Part shown: positions 25,329-36,488 of the stretch, piece after piece
Numbering within the stretch: the first letter of the stretch is position 1
Layout of the letters: every line of letters starts with the position of its first letter
Assembly: GCA_036337765.1 (NCBI GenBank)
Contig: JAYZDP010000068.1
Coordinates: forward strand, 1 to 47,387
Origin: JAYZDP01 sp036337765
GTDB taxonomy: Bacteria; Acidobacteriota; Thermoanaerobaculia; Multivoradales; Multivoraceae
DNA length: 47,387 nt
Direction: 5' to 3'
Notes under the pieces: model-generated
Seen by the model: the letters and a program-made list of their open reading frames with translations, nothing else
What the model was told of the DNA's origin: nothing
Database searches by the model: none
Translations under genes and position numbers: made by a program

Positions 25329-27705
25329 GCAGCCTCGCCAGTTCCTCGGGGCTGGCACTGGCGGCGAGATCCTCGTCGCTCGGAAGCTTCGCGTTCTCGG
25401 CGAACTGCAACCAGTTGTCGAGCTGCTTCGACATCCGCTCGACGATCTCGGGGTTGGCATTTGCGAGGTTCTGCTTGTTCAGCGGATCGTTGCCGTGGTC
25501 GTACAGCTCGAACTCGGGATGCCCCTCGGGACGCCCCGCATCGTCGGGGTTGCGGATCAACTTCCAGCCCTCGGAAATGATCGCGTACGAACCGAAGCCG
25601 CTGGGACCGCGAAACGCTAGCTGCGCCTTCTCGGTGATCGCAGGCGTTCGCCGAAAACCGCCTTCGGTTGCCGCCGACTCGTCGCCACCGGCGTCGAACC
25701 AGGGCACCAGGCTCTGGCCCTGAGCCCGCTCAGGCAAGGCGATCCCGGCCACGTCGAGAACCGTTGGCATGAAGTCGATGTTCTGGATCGTTCCTGGGAT
25801 CTTTACGCCCGACGGCACGAAGCCTGGTCCCCAGAAGAACATCGGCACGCGGTTCAGCTCTCCGTACACGCTCTGGCCGTGGAAGTGGGCATCGTGGTCG
25901 AGAAACTCGGTGCCGTGGTCGCTGATGAAGGCGATCAGTACCTTGTCGCGCAGGCCCAGGGCCTCGATGCGCTCGATCAGGCGGGCGATCTCATCGTCCG
26001 TCGATCGAATGAGCCCGTCGTAGGCGTCGTACTCCATCGCCACGTAGGCTTCCGGATCGACTCCCGCGGCGGTCAGATCTTCCGTCCACGGCATGCCGAA
26101 CTGCTTCATGATCGGCGAGTCGATGTGCTCGCGCGACTTGTTCTGCCACTCCGTGTAGGTAGCGGCGTCACCGGGTCCGCCCCAGATGGTCGCGTAGGGC
26201 GGCGGCGCGAAGTAGGGGCTGTGCGGATCTTCGACGTGGAGGAAGGCGAAGAAGGGGACGTCCTTGTGCTCTTCGATCCAAGGCAGGAGCTTGTTCAGGT
26301 ATCCCTTGGCAGCCTTGTCGGCGAGCCCTCCCGTGGCGACCAGATCCTGAGAGCGCTCGGTGAAGACCTCGTAGCCCTGGTGGAGGTTGGTCATCTTCCC
26401 CGTGAAGGGAATCGCCGAGACGCCAAAGGTGGCATAGCCTGCCGCGCGAAACGCCTCGGCCATGGTCTCCGCGGAAGCCGGCAGCAGATCGGGGAGATCT
26501 TCGATGCCATGACTCGTCGGGTAGAGAGAAGTGAAGATCGACGGTACCGAGACCTTGGTCCAGGTCGCCTGCGAGATCGGGTCCTCGACCAGCGCACCCT
26601 CGGAAACCAGCCTGGCGAGGGTCGGCGCGGTGTCGCGGTCGTGGCCGTACATCGGCAGCCGGTCTCGGCGCAGGGTATCGATCAGAACGGCGATCACGGC
26701 CTGTGGACGGTCACCCAGACCGTTGACGCGGCTGCGCACGACTGGAGCGCCCCAAAGACCAATGATGCCTTCGCGCGGACCTTCCACACTCAGCGTGATC
26801 CGCACCGACTCCCCGCCCAGTCCATCGAGAGGCACCTGCAGAGGCTGCCACTCCTGTGGCTCGGTCACCGTGCGCCGCACCGCAACCGCCGACCCGCCGA
26901 CAGGCTCAACCGAGATGCCGAAGCGCACCGCTCCGTTCTCGAGCGTACCGACGGCCACGTCGAGGACCGGTTCGGCGGGTAGATCGACTTCGAAGGTCAA
27001 CGCCTCAGGGGCGCGAACCACCAGGCTCTCCCGGTACTCGCTGCCGAGACCCTGCCAGTTAACGCCGGCCGGAATCGAGGCCAGGTGCTCACGCTCAAAG
27101 ATCACCCGTAGCGAGTCGATCTCGAAGTCGATCTCCGGTGCGTCCACGGGCTTGAAAAGCAGATGCTGGATCGCGCCCGCCGCGAACGGACGCACGGGCC
27201 GCAGGGTGTAGCTCTGAAAGTCGTCTCCCGGCAGAATCGGACTCGTCATCGACCAGGCAAACGGATTGCCAGGTGCCAGAAACGGGCCGACCACCAACTC
27301 CTCGTCGTTACTAGTCGTGAACGACATCGTGCCGCCGCCCGTGGTCTTCAATCGCAGTTCGATCGAGTGCAGGAAGTCGCCGCGATGCTCCTCCGGCGGC
27401 TGCCAGGCGACGTGAACGACGGAGCTCGGCCCCTTGCTCATGCCGACGAGATGACCCCCCGCGGCGCGTACGCCGACGGCGCTGCCGGCGCCCGTCCAGC
27501 CGGTGGCGTCCTCGTCGAACGAGAACACCGTGGGCTCCGGCGGCTGCGCGTTGACGCTTCCCGTCACCGTCGCGTCGGCGAAGTGATCCACCAGGCGAAC
27601 GGCTGACACCTCTTCGCCCGTGCCTCCCCCGCCGCCGCCGGCGCAGCCGGCCATCGCCGCGACCAACACGAAGACAAGCACTATCGAACCCAGGCTACGA
27701 AACAT
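25309..27705 (-). CDS. Sulfatase-like alkaline phosphatase superfamily lipoprotein
   Basis: Lipoprotein of 798 residues. The lipobox is AMAGC after MFRSLGSIVLVFVLVAA. Residues to about 330 form beta-rich modules of unknown role. The second half is an alkaline phosphatase/sulfatase domain with LIDTLRRDRLPMYGHDRDT, where D343 should bind metal, and ISDHGTEFLDHDAHFHGQ. At the position of the formylglycine Cys (CxPSR) it reads T-K-V-S-V (T383), with no Cys and no Arg. So it cannot be matured as a classical sulfatase; a Thr nucleophile, as in some phospho-hydrolases and transferases of the superfamily, is plausible. ATG at 27705 has a GGAGGG box. It lies 20 bases after the LLM gene and overlaps the GFA gene. 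Confidence 0.82.
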   Translation of the reverse strand: MFRSLGSIVLVFVLVAAMAGCAGGGGGGTGEEVSAVRLVDHFADATVTGSVNAQPPEPTVFSFDEDATGWTGAGSAVGVRAAGGHLVGMSKGPSSVVHVAWQPPEEHRGDFLHSIELRLKTTGGGTMSFTTSNDEELVVGPFLAPGNPFAWSMTSPILPGDDFQSYTLRPVRPFAAGAIQHLLFKPVDAPEIDFEIDSLRVIFEREHLASIPAGVNWQGLGSEYRESLVVRAPEALTFEVDLPAEPVLDVAVGTLENGAVRFGISVEPVGGSAVAVRRTVTEPQEWQPLQVPLDGLGGESVRITLSVEGPREGIIGLWGAPVVRSRVNGLGDRPQAVIAVLIDTLRRDRLPMYGHDRDTAPTLARLVSEGALVEDPISQATWTKVSVPSIFTSLYPTSHGIEDLPDLLPASAETMAEAFRAAGYATFGVSAIPFTGKMTNLHQGYEVFTERSQDLVATGGLADKAAKGYLNKLLPWIEEHKDVPFFAFLHVEDPHSPYFAPPPYATIWGGPGDAATYTEWQNKSREHIDSPIMKQFGMPWTEDLTAAGVDPEAYVAMEYDAYDGLIRSTDDEIARLIERIEALGLRDKVLIAFISDHGTEFLDHDAHFHGQSVYGELNRVPMFFWGPGFVPSGVKIPGTIQNIDFMPTVLDVAGIALPERAQGQSLVPWFDAGGDESAATEGGFRRTPAITEKAQLAFRGPSGFGSYAIISEGWKLIRNPDDAGRPEGHPEFELYDHGNDPLNKQNLANANPEIVERMSKQLDNWLQFAENAKLPSDEDLAASASPEELARLRALGYL

Positions 27706-27725
27706 CAAAATCCCTCCGCAAACCG

Positions 27726-28880
27726 TCAATCGAAGCGCGGCAGGACCTCTGTCCAGAGGCGCTCGATGGTCTTCATCAGTATCGGATGGGGAGCGAGGCC
27801 ATTATAGATCCAGGCATACAGCCAATGGACCGGCAAACGTTCGCACAAACCTTCCATCTGACCCAGCACCGTGTCCACCGAACCGACTAGCGCCAGGTTG
27901 TCGCGGATCACGTCGGCCTCTTCGCCGGTCTCGGGATCGGTCATCCCACGGGTGAACCCGAAGGGCTCGAACCACGCGGCACCGCAGAAGGCGCCGGAGG
28001 ATCGCCAGATGGCGTGGGCCTCTTCATCGGTGTCGGCGATGATGACGTCGCGCAAAACACCGATCCCTTCGCCGAGCGGGCGACCCGAGGACTCGGCGTA
28101 GAGATCGAACAACGCGCGCTCTCGCCGCGGGTGCAGCGGCGGCAGGATCGCGGTCACGCCCTCCTGGGCACACCATCGGATCGAGGCCTCCGAAGAGGCG
28201 AAGGGCTGAAAGATCGGCGGGTGCGGCTTCTGCACCGGCTTCGGCACGACCGCGACCTGGCGCACGACGTCGTCGACGACACCGGCACCCCACTTGCGAG
28301 TGGCGTCGAGGGTCCACGGGGTCGGCCCCGGCGGTACCTTCCAGTACTCGCCGTCGAAGTCGAGCATGTCCTCGGTCCACGCCTTCTTGACGATCCGGAA
28401 GCACTCCTCGAACGCCGCCCGGTTGGCGGCATCGATGGCATCGTGCTGGTGGGGCTGGGCGCCGTGGATGCCATGGGTCTGCTGTGCCATGACATCGACC
28501 CAGCGGCGCTGATAGCCGCGGGCGAAGCCGGCGTTGGCGCGACCGCCCGTCATGTGGTCGAGCATCGCGATGTCTTCGGCGACTCGGATCGGGTTCTGAG
28601 CCGGCAGCACGATCCCGAGCTGCCCGACCCGGATGCGCTTGGTCTGCATGCCGACGAAGAGGTCCAGGAGCACCGGGTTGTTCGAGAGTTCGAAGCCTTC
28701 CATGTGGAAGTGATGCTCGGTGAAGCTGATCGAGTCGTAGCCGAGATCGTCGGCCAGGCGAGCCTGTTCACCGACTTCGGCGAGCATCTGCTGATAAAGC
28801 TCGCCGCGTAGGCCGGCGCCGCCCTTCTCGATGTCGGCGCGCGAGCCGACCGAGGGCAAGTAGAAGACGGAGGTCTTCAC
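27726..28880 (-). CDS. LLM-class flavin-dependent monooxygenase
   Basis: Luciferase-like monooxygenase-fold protein of 384 residues of the bacterial-luciferase type, likely FMN-dependent. It shows the TEHHFHMEGFELSNNPVLL active-site stretch, then RVGQLGIVLPAQNPIRVAED and GGRANAGFARGYQ. The insert VPKPVQKPHPPIFQPFAS is typical of larger LLM monooxygenases. It starts with GTG at 28880, three bases after the stop of the DUF2911 gene. It is in one operon with the sulfatase-like and double GFA genes. Because it differs from the F420-type copies elsewhere here, a two-component flavin monooxygenase is a better guess. Substrate unknown. Confidence 0.85.
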   Translation of the reverse strand: MKTSVFYLPSVGSRADIEKGGAGLRGELYQQMLAEVGEQARLADDLGYDSISFTEHHFHMEGFELSNNPVLLDLFVGMQTKRIRVGQLGIVLPAQNPIRVAEDIAMLDHMTGGRANAGFARGYQRRWVDVMAQQTHGIHGAQPHQHDAIDAANRAAFEECFRIVKKAWTEDMLDFDGEYWKVPPGPTPWTLDATRKWGAGVVDDVVRQVAVVPKPVQKPHPPIFQPFASSEASIRWCAQEGVTAILPPLHPRRERALFDLYAESSGRPLGEGIGVLRDVIIADTDEEAHAIWRSSGAFCGAAWFEPFGFTRGMTDPETGEEADVIRDNLALVGSVDTVLGQMEGLCERLPVHWLYAWIYNGLAPHPILMKTIERLWTEVLPRFD

Positions 28881-28883
28881 TCG

Positions 28884-29825
28884 CTACTCGACCACCCGCT
28901 GGAAGGCGGTCGACCAGGTGTGCTCGCCCCAGGTGAAGACCAGAGAGCCGCCGCTCTCGCCCTCCTCCATCTTTGCCATCAGAGTCTCCGAAGGCTCCGC
29001 CGCACTCCCCTCTTCGAGCGGCACCTCGCCGAGGTCGCTGTCGGGGTCGTACTGAGTGCCCCAAACATCGGCCTTGTGGTTGAAGACCAGGCTCCAGCCC
29101 TTGCCGGTACGCTTGAGCCACAGCCCATAGACACCCGCATAGTCGGCGGCGATGTTCTCGGTGGGAACGGCGAGGTCGCCGAAACGCAGCTCGTACTCGG
29201 TCGTCAGCTTGATGACAGCGTGCTCGAGAAACTGAACGACCTCGCCCGGTGCGAGGCTCGCGATCTGCTCGTAGTCACGCTCTCCGGTTTTCGGGCGGGC
29301 GAAGCGCAACCGCACCATCTTGTCGCCGTCACCCTGAATGCGGGTCTCGTTTTCCGGCGTGGTGAAACGCAGGAAGGCCTGCCGATCTGACAGCGTGCCC
29401 TTGAAGTCGGCGGCCAGGCGACCCTGATCGTCCGCGAGATGGCCCGCGATCGCGTTCTTGCCGCCGATCTCGACATCGACGGTGATCTGGCCGAAGGCGG
29501 CGTTGACGTCGAAGCTGAGCGCCTCACCCTCCTTGCGGAGGTTGCCGCCTTCGAGCTCACCGAAGAAGCTCGATACGACCTTGGCTGCGGCTCCACCGCT
29601 ACCGTCGCGCCGACGCTCGACGATGAGCCCCATACGCACGTCGTTGTCGCCGAACTTCATCTCCAGCATCCAGTAGCCCATGAAAGGGGCGACCTCACTC
29701 GCCGAGACCGGCTGCGCAGCAGGCTCTGCCCCCGTGGCGGTGGGCTCCTGGGCGATCAGCGTGGCAGGCATGAGCAGTGCCAGGCACACGGTTCCTATCC
29801 CTAGAGCAAAGAGCTTCCTCGGCAT
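28884..29825 (-). CDS. Exported DUF2911-containing protein
   Basis: Secreted protein of 313 residues with a signal peptide (MPRKLFALGIGTVCLALLMP, cleavage near residue 26). The C-terminal half has the DUF2911 hallmark DYAGVYGLWLKRTGKGWSLVF, then WGTQYDPDSDLGEVPL. Function of DUF2911 is unknown. The start ATG at 29825 has an AGGAGG box 6 bases upstream. It heads the minus-strand operon that runs through the LLM, sulfatase-like and GFA genes. It is divergent from bolA with about 60 bases between, which should hold both promoters. Confidence 0.8.
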   Translation of the reverse strand: MPRKLFALGIGTVCLALLMPATLIAQEPTATGAEPAAQPVSASEVAPFMGYWMLEMKFGDNDVRMGLIVERRRDGSGGAAAKVVSSFFGELEGGNLRKEGEALSFDVNAAFGQITVDVEIGGKNAIAGHLADDQGRLAADFKGTLSDRQAFLRFTTPENETRIQGDGDKMVRLRFARPKTGERDYEQIASLAPGEVVQFLEHAVIKLTTEYELRFGDLAVPTENIAADYAGVYGLWLKRTGKGWSLVFNHKADVWGTQYDPDSDLGEVPLEEGSAAEPSETLMAKMEEGESGGSLVFTWGEHTWSTAFQRVVE

Positions 29826-29886
29826 CCATATCCTCCTAGTGGCGGTCATTGTACTTGCCTTCGCCCTCTTGCTAGCGTGGCTCGAG

Positions 29887-30202
29887 ATGAGCGTTCAAGC
29901 CGCGATCGAAGCCAAGCTCAGCTCCTCTCTCGCGCCATCGCACCTCGAGGTCATCAACGAGAGTCACATGCACAGCGTGGCTCCTGGATCGGAGTCGCAT
30001 TTCCGGGTGCGTGTCGTCTCGGAGACTTTCGCTGGCAAGCGCTTGGTGGCCCGCCATCGCGCCGTGAACCAGCTCTTGAACGACGAGCTGGCCGGACCGA
30101 TTCACGCGCTTGCGCTAGAGACGTTGACCGAAGAGGAATGGGTCGCCCGGGGGGGCGTCGGCCGCGAGTCTCCAGACTGCCAGGGCGGCGACGGAGGTTC
30201 CC

Positions 30203-30210
<8 letters not shown>
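29887..30210 (+). CDS. bolA: BolA-family protein
   Basis: BolA-like protein of 107 residues. BolA proteins work with monothiol glutaredoxins in Fe-S cluster and iron handling and can act as transcription regulators. It shows VQAAIEAKLSSSLAPSHLEV, then SHFRVRVVSETFAGKRLVA, and RHRAVNQLLNDEL, with the conserved His in the loop (ESHMHS). The ATG at 29887 begins the family domain; no strong ribosome-binding site is seen. The last eight bases overlap the start of the S9 peptidase gene, so the two genes may be co-translated. Sits between divergent genes. Confidence 0.88.
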
Positions 30211-32140
<1,930 letters not shown>

Positions 32141-32143
32141 CCG

Positions 32144-33091
32144 CTAACCGACGGCAGTAGCGAGGTAGCGCTCGGCCATCCCCCCGACCGTCTCGAGGAA
32201 GCCCTCCATCGTTTCCGACAGGATATCGGCCACCGGCTTGACCTCGTCGATCCGCCCCATGACCTGCCCACCCAGGGCGATCGAGGCCTCCATATCGCCA
32301 CCGAAGTACAGCTCCATCGCGCTACCGAACTGATCCATGCCGACGTGCTCCTCTTTCTCGAGCCGTGTCGTACGCTCGGTGCGCAGGGCGCGGAGTCCGG
32401 GACGGGAGAAGCGGTTGAGAAATACGGTGTCGGTCTCGGCGGCGCCGACAATTGCGTTCTTCCAGTTCTCATGCACCGGCGACTCGGCTGCCGAGACCAT
32501 TCGCGTCCCCATCTGCACGCCCTCTGCGCCGAGCGCGAAAGCAGCAGCCATCGTCGGGCCATCGGTGATGCCGCCGGCGGCGACAATCGGCACGTCGGTC
32601 TTCGAGCGCACCAACGGCAACAGCACCATCGAAGCCACGTCCTGCGGGTTCTTGAATCCGCCGCCCTCGCCGCCTTCGACCACCAGGCCATCCACCCCGG
32701 CCTCGATCGCCTTGAGCGCGCCGCGCAGTGTCGGAATGACGTGAAAGACCACGAGACCCGCCGCCTTGAGTGACGCGGTGTACTTCGACGGGTCGCCCGC
32801 CGAAGTAGTCACGAACTTCACCCCCTGCTCGACCACGAAGTCGACGATCCCCGGGTCGCGAACGAAGGCCTGGGCGATGTTCACGCCGAAGGGCTTGTCG
32901 GTAAGATCGCGCATCTTGCGGATCTCGTCCTTGATCTCGTCCAGTCGCCCCGACGACGTCTCGATGATCCCCATCGCACCCGCGTTCGATACCGCCGATG
33001 CGAGCTGAGCGCGCGCGATCCACCCCATCGGCGCCTGCACGATCGGTACATCGACCCCCAGAAGCTCCGTCACTCGATTGCGAACCTGCAC
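32144..33091 (-). CDS. Nitronate monooxygenase / FabK-like flavoenzyme
   Basis: FMN-binding TIM-barrel protein of 315 residues in the nitronate monooxygenase/2-nitropropane dioxygenase family. Characteristic stretches are VDVPIVQAPMGWIA, then GALKAIEAGVDGLVVEGGEG, PIVAAGGITDGPTMAAAFAL and GAEGVQMGTRMV. It may oxidise nitronates, or act as an enoyl-ACP reductase-like enzyme; family annotation often confuses these. The start is GTG at 33091 with GGAG about 6 bases upstream. It is followed by the Nudix gene upstream on the same strand (11 bases). Confidence 0.88.
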   Translation of the reverse strand: MQVRNRVTELLGVDVPIVQAPMGWIARAQLASAVSNAGAMGIIETSSGRLDEIKDEIRKMRDLTDKPFGVNIAQAFVRDPGIVDFVVEQGVKFVTTSAGDPSKYTASLKAAGLVVFHVIPTLRGALKAIEAGVDGLVVEGGEGGGFKNPQDVASMVLLPLVRSKTDVPIVAAGGITDGPTMAAAFALGAEGVQMGTRMVSAAESPVHENWKNAIVGAAETDTVFLNRFSRPGLRALRTERTTRLEKEEHVGMDQFGSAMELYFGGDMEASIALGGQVMGRIDEVKPVADILSETMEGFLETVGGMAERYLATAVG

Positions 33092-33102
33092 ATCCGTCTC
33101 CT

Positions 33103-33675
33103 TTAATCGAGAGCGGCGATCTTACTCACAAGCAGAGACGCCTTCCTCGACATGCGCAGCACGCTCTCCTCCGCGGTGAACGTCTCGAGCTGGGCCAGCG
33201 ACACCCAGCGCACTTCCTCGGACTCGTGGCTGGAGACGGGTTTCTCGGACGGATCAGCGAAAAGCAGATGGCGGAGGTCGTAATGCAAGTGAGCTGGCTC
33301 ACTGGAGCATGCGGGAATCTGGTGGATGTCGATGTCGAAGGGAACGACTGCTGAGGCAACGTAGGCGCGGAGGCTCTCAAGTCCCGACTCCTCCCGCGCC
33401 TCCCGCAAGGCAACTGTGAGTGTGTCGGGCTCGCCGTCCGTATGCCCGCCAGGCTGGAGCCACATTCCAAGCTTACGATGCCGAACCAGCAGCACTGACG
33501 CGCCGTCGTCCGAAGTCACCCAGGCGGACGCCGTGACGTGGCCCTCGGCACAGCCTCGCTCGAAGGCGTCGGGCCTGCGACTCAAGAACTCGGCGATGCG
33601 CTCGACTGTGGCCGATTCGCCGGGCCAACGCCGGCCGTACTCGGCCAGTCCATGGAGATGTTGCTCGAATGTCAC
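33103..33675 (-). CDS. Nudix hydrolase
   Basis: Nudix-fold pyrophosphohydrolase of 190 residues. The Nudix box reads GGHTDGEPDTLTVALREARE, then ESGLE, with REAREESGL intact. The spacing before the first Glu is one shorter than the textbook box, a form common in proteins with GGHxDG. The enzyme would split a nucleoside diphosphate derivative linked to X. The start is GTG at 33675. It lies 11 bases before the nitronate monooxygenase gene and 15 bases after the membrane protein gene, so these three minus-strand genes probably form a transcript. Confidence 0.85.
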   Translation of the reverse strand: MTFEQHLHGLAEYGRRWPGESATVERIAEFLSRRPDAFERGCAEGHVTASAWVTSDDGASVLLVRHRKLGMWLQPGGHTDGEPDTLTVALREAREESGLESLRAYVASAVVPFDIDIHQIPACSSEPAHLHYDLRHLLFADPSEKPVSSHESEEVRWVSLAQLETFTAEESVLRMSRKASLLVSKIAALD

Positions 33676-33690
33676 CGCCTGCAGTGCCTG

Positions 33691-34566
33691 TCAATAGCCG
33701 TAGTCGTAGGCCGAGCCACGCTCAAGAAAGTCGGCGGCCGTACTGGCCAGCGCCGGTGCCTGAACGAAAGCGACAGCCAGCAGCGCGCCAGCCACGCGAA
33801 GTCGGGCTGGGCGTCCCTGGAGTCTGCGCAGCGCCACGATCCCCGCAGCCGGCGCCGCGAACAGAAGCCCTGCGCGCCACAGGCCGAGATCCGCGTAATA
33901 GGCGCCACCGGCGGTCAGCGCCGCCAGCGAGACGATCCAGAGGCGGTGCGGAGGCGAAAACCGCGCCTTCGAGCCACCAAGCGCTGCCACGGCAACCGTC
34001 AGCAGGCCACAGAGCGCTGCCAGTTGGGCGAGAAGGGCCGTCGATGAAAGCCCCAGACCCACCGACGTGCCGGCAAAGCCGCCGGCCCACACCAGGCTAT
34101 CGAGCGCCGCGGAACCGTCGACGGGCCGCGTCGCCAGCCAGACTCCAGCGAGCAGCGCCAACACTGCAGACAGCGAAACGGCCGCCTCACGGCCGGTCCA
34201 ATGCACCTGAATCATCGGTCGCAGGGTGAGCCATACCAGAAGGACCACGAGTGCCACCTCGAAGAGCGCGCCGCGGACGCGGCTGGCCGCTCTCGCGCCG
34301 ACCAGCTGCGATCTCAATCCCACGACCGCCGCCAGCACGACGATGTAGAACAGACCCTGAACGCTGGTCAGCGGTGGCCATGCGGGTACCCCAGCGATGC
34401 CTCCATGGGCCACCAGATAGCCGGCCGCCCAGGCAACGTAGGCGCCCCACGCCGACCGTTCGAGCCGCCCCGACAGCCAGAGTACCGCCGCCACCACGAC
34501 AGTCGGCGCCGCAACGGTCCACAGCAGGAGCCCGAAGATCAGTCCGCTGCCGTCGTCCTGCGCCAT
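33691..34566 (-). CDS. Polytopic membrane protein, function unknown
   Basis: A 291-residue integral membrane protein with about eight hydrophobic segments, for example LIFGLLLWTVAAPTVVVAAV, then VALVVLLVWLTL, and LAALCGLLTVAVAALGG. Not recognised as any family from motif reading. No signal peptide beyond the first helix. The C-terminus, SAYDYGY, is short and soluble. It is upstream of the Nudix and nitronate monooxygenase genes and downstream of the YceI gene (12 bases) on the same strand. A role in lipid or membrane stress is possible from the neighbours but unproven. Confidence 0.65.
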   Translation of the reverse strand: MAQDDGSGLIFGLLLWTVAAPTVVVAAVLWLSGRLERSAWGAYVAWAAGYLVAHGGIAGVPAWPPLTSVQGLFYIVVLAAVVGLRSQLVGARAASRVRGALFEVALVVLLVWLTLRPMIQVHWTGREAAVSLSAVLALLAGVWLATRPVDGSAALDSLVWAGGFAGTSVGLGLSSTALLAQLAALCGLLTVAVAALGGSKARFSPPHRLWIVSLAALTAGGAYYADLGLWRAGLLFAAPAAGIVALRRLQGRPARLRVAGALLAVAFVQAPALASTAADFLERGSAYDYGY

Positions 34567-34578
34567 CCTACGCCGACG

Positions 34579-35187
34579 TTACTTCGCTACGCCGTGGATC
34601 GCGATACGAATGTCGATCTGATCCCCGATCGGACCCTGCATGAACGCCATGCTGAAGTCGCTGCGCTTGAGCGAAAACGACCCGTCGAACCCGATGAGGC
34701 TCGCCCCGGAGCGCGGATCCTTGCCGCTGCCGACCCGCTCCATCGGAATGGTCACCTCCTTCGTCACCCCGTGCAGACTGAGCTTGCCGAGCACGTCGAG
34801 AGTATCGGCGCCGGTCTTGGTCACTTTGGTCGACTCGAAGGTCATGAGTGGAAGCTCGGTGGCGTTGAGGAAGTCGGGGCTGCGCAGGTGGTTGTCGCGC
34901 CGCTCGTTGCCAGAGTCGACGCTGGCCGTCTTGACCTCGATCATGACCTTCCCGGAGCCCAGATCGTCGCCGGGGATGTCGATCGAGCCTGAGACGTCGT
35001 TGAAGCGGCCATAGACGTACACCGTTCCCATCCGCTTGGCGCGAAAGATCAGCGTCGAGTGGATGCCGTCGATCTCGTAGCTTGCCGCGGCCACTATGCT
35101 CGGCAGCATGAAGGCGGCGAGGCCTACGATCACCAGGGCGGTGGGAGCCATCCTGAAACGTTGTGACCTGCGACTGATGTGAACCAT
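34579..35187 (-). CDS. YceI-family exported lipocalin-like protein
   Basis: YceI-family periplasmic beta-barrel protein of 202 residues that binds polyprenyl lipid or amide ligands. The signal peptide ends in SIVAAA (about residue 32). It continues with SYEIDGIHSTLIFRAKRMGT, then GKLSLHGVTKEVTIPMERVG and FDGSFSLKRSDFSM, the classic YceI pattern. ATG at 35187 has AGGAGG four bases upstream, which fixes the start. It lies divergent from the gluzincin peptidase gene and 12 bases before the membrane protein gene. Confidence 0.9.
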   Translation of the reverse strand: MVHISRRSQRFRMAPTALVIVGLAAFMLPSIVAAASYEIDGIHSTLIFRAKRMGTVYVYGRFNDVSGSIDIPGDDLGSGKVMIEVKTASVDSGNERRDNHLRSPDFLNATELPLMTFESTKVTKTGADTLDVLGKLSLHGVTKEVTIPMERVGSGKDPRSGASLIGFDGSFSLKRSDFSMAFMQGPIGDQIDIRIAIHGVAK

Positions 35188-35261
35188 GGCGCCTCCTTTG
35201 GAGATGGTTCGGATCGAGAAGCGTACGGAACTGAGACGGACAGGTCCGCTAGCATGTTTCG

Positions 35262-36488
35262 ATGCCGGCCCCGGCCCCATTGCTGGCCGTGCTCCTGGTG
35301 GTGGCCCAGGTGCCCGAGGACACGGTCGCAGACCCAGAGATTCTCGGCACTCCCGCGGACTGGTCGATCCGCGGCGTTGCCGCCACGCGTCCGACGCTCG
35401 AGCTGCCGGCGGCGACAAAGGTGTTCGAAGAACCGTCATCGGGCTCGACCGTTGTCATGACCTTCGCGGGGGGACGGGTTCCGGTCTGGACGACGCGCCT
35501 CGGATGGGCCCAGATTCTCGTGGGCGACAGCGTCGGCTGGGTGGAGATCGAACCGACCGGCGAGCTGGAGGTACGCCCTTTTCCTCCCGAGCCGGCCCAG
35601 GCCCCACCACCGGTCCCCTATCCCGACCCCGAGCTGGTCGCCGCGGCGAGGCAACAACTGTCCCCGCAAGCGACACATACGAGGGCCGGCGGCCTCGAGC
35701 TCCATATCGACGCCGACGATCGCAAGCTGGTCGCCACGTTCGTCACCATCGCGCAGCAGATGGCCACCGTCTACCGCAATCGCTACGGCATCGGCTCCGA
35801 CCACGACCTGACCGGTGTGGTCTTCGCCTTCGTCGACGCCGCCGCCTTCGACGCAGCACGGACGCAGATACTGTCGACCGAGGCCCGGTCCCTCGCCGGC
35901 GTCGCCAGCGGCGGCGTGGCGATCGTGCATATCGATCGGCTACGCAGCCCTCAGGTGCCACGCACCTTCCTCCACGAGTTGGCACACCTGTGGAATCACC
36001 ACCTGTTCGGCGGCGAGGTACCGGTTTGGCTGGAAGAGGGTATCGCGGAGGATCTCGCCCTTTCGACGATGACCAGCGACGGAAAAATCAACACCGAACG
36101 GGTCGCGAAGCAGGTCCACCGCGACGGCCCACTCACTATCGTCCCCGCGACCACGGCGATTATCGCGACACTTACCAGACAGGCCCAGCGCGACGAACTC
36201 ACCTCGAGCGCTGAGCTCTTGGAGATGGACCAGGCCAGCTTCATGAGCTCGGACCGCCGGCTCTCGCACTACGTGCAGAGCGGCCTCCTGGTGCGCTTTC
36301 TACTCGAAGAACGCGACTTCGCAGCCACGTTCCGTACCTTCCTCGCACAAGTCGCAGCGGGCGGCAATGCCAGTGGGTCACACCTCTTGGACGCGCTTGG
36401 CAAGATCGACGCGATATCGAGCCTCGACCGACGCTTCCGCGACTGGGTGCTGGATCTCCGCGTCCCCGTGGACTGGGCCCGGCCTTAA
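35262..36488 (+). CDS. Peptidase MA-like gluzincin with SH3-like domain
   Basis: Exported zinc peptidase of 408 residues. A signal peptide is likely (PLLAVLLVVAQ, ending about residue 16). Residues about 40-100 look like an SH3-type cell-wall-binding module (RVPVWTTRLGWAQILVGDS, then VGWVEI). The catalytic domain has HELAH (H238-H242) and W256-L-E-E259-G, the gluzincin third ligand (peptidase MA-like). The protein likely acts in the periplasm or outside the cell. No strong ribosome-binding site is seen. Its TAA stop is interlocked with that of the CPBP gene on the other strand (TTAA at 36485-36488). Confidence 0.8.
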   Translation: MPAPAPLLAVLLVVAQVPEDTVADPEILGTPADWSIRGVAATRPTLELPAATKVFEEPSSGSTVVMTFAGGRVPVWTTRLGWAQILVGDSVGWVEIEPTGELEVRPFPPEPAQAPPPVPYPDPELVAAARQQLSPQATHTRAGGLELHIDADDRKLVATFVTIAQQMATVYRNRYGIGSDHDLTGVVFAFVDAAAFDAARTQILSTEARSLAGVASGGVAIVHIDRLRSPQVPRTFLHELAHLWNHHLFGGEVPVWLEEGIAEDLALSTMTSDGKINTERVAKQVHRDGPLTIVPATTAIIATLTRQAQRDELTSSAELLEMDQASFMSSDRRLSHYVQSGLLVRFLLEERDFAATFRTFLAQVAAGGNASGSHLLDALGKIDAISSLDRRFRDWVLDLRVPVDWARP

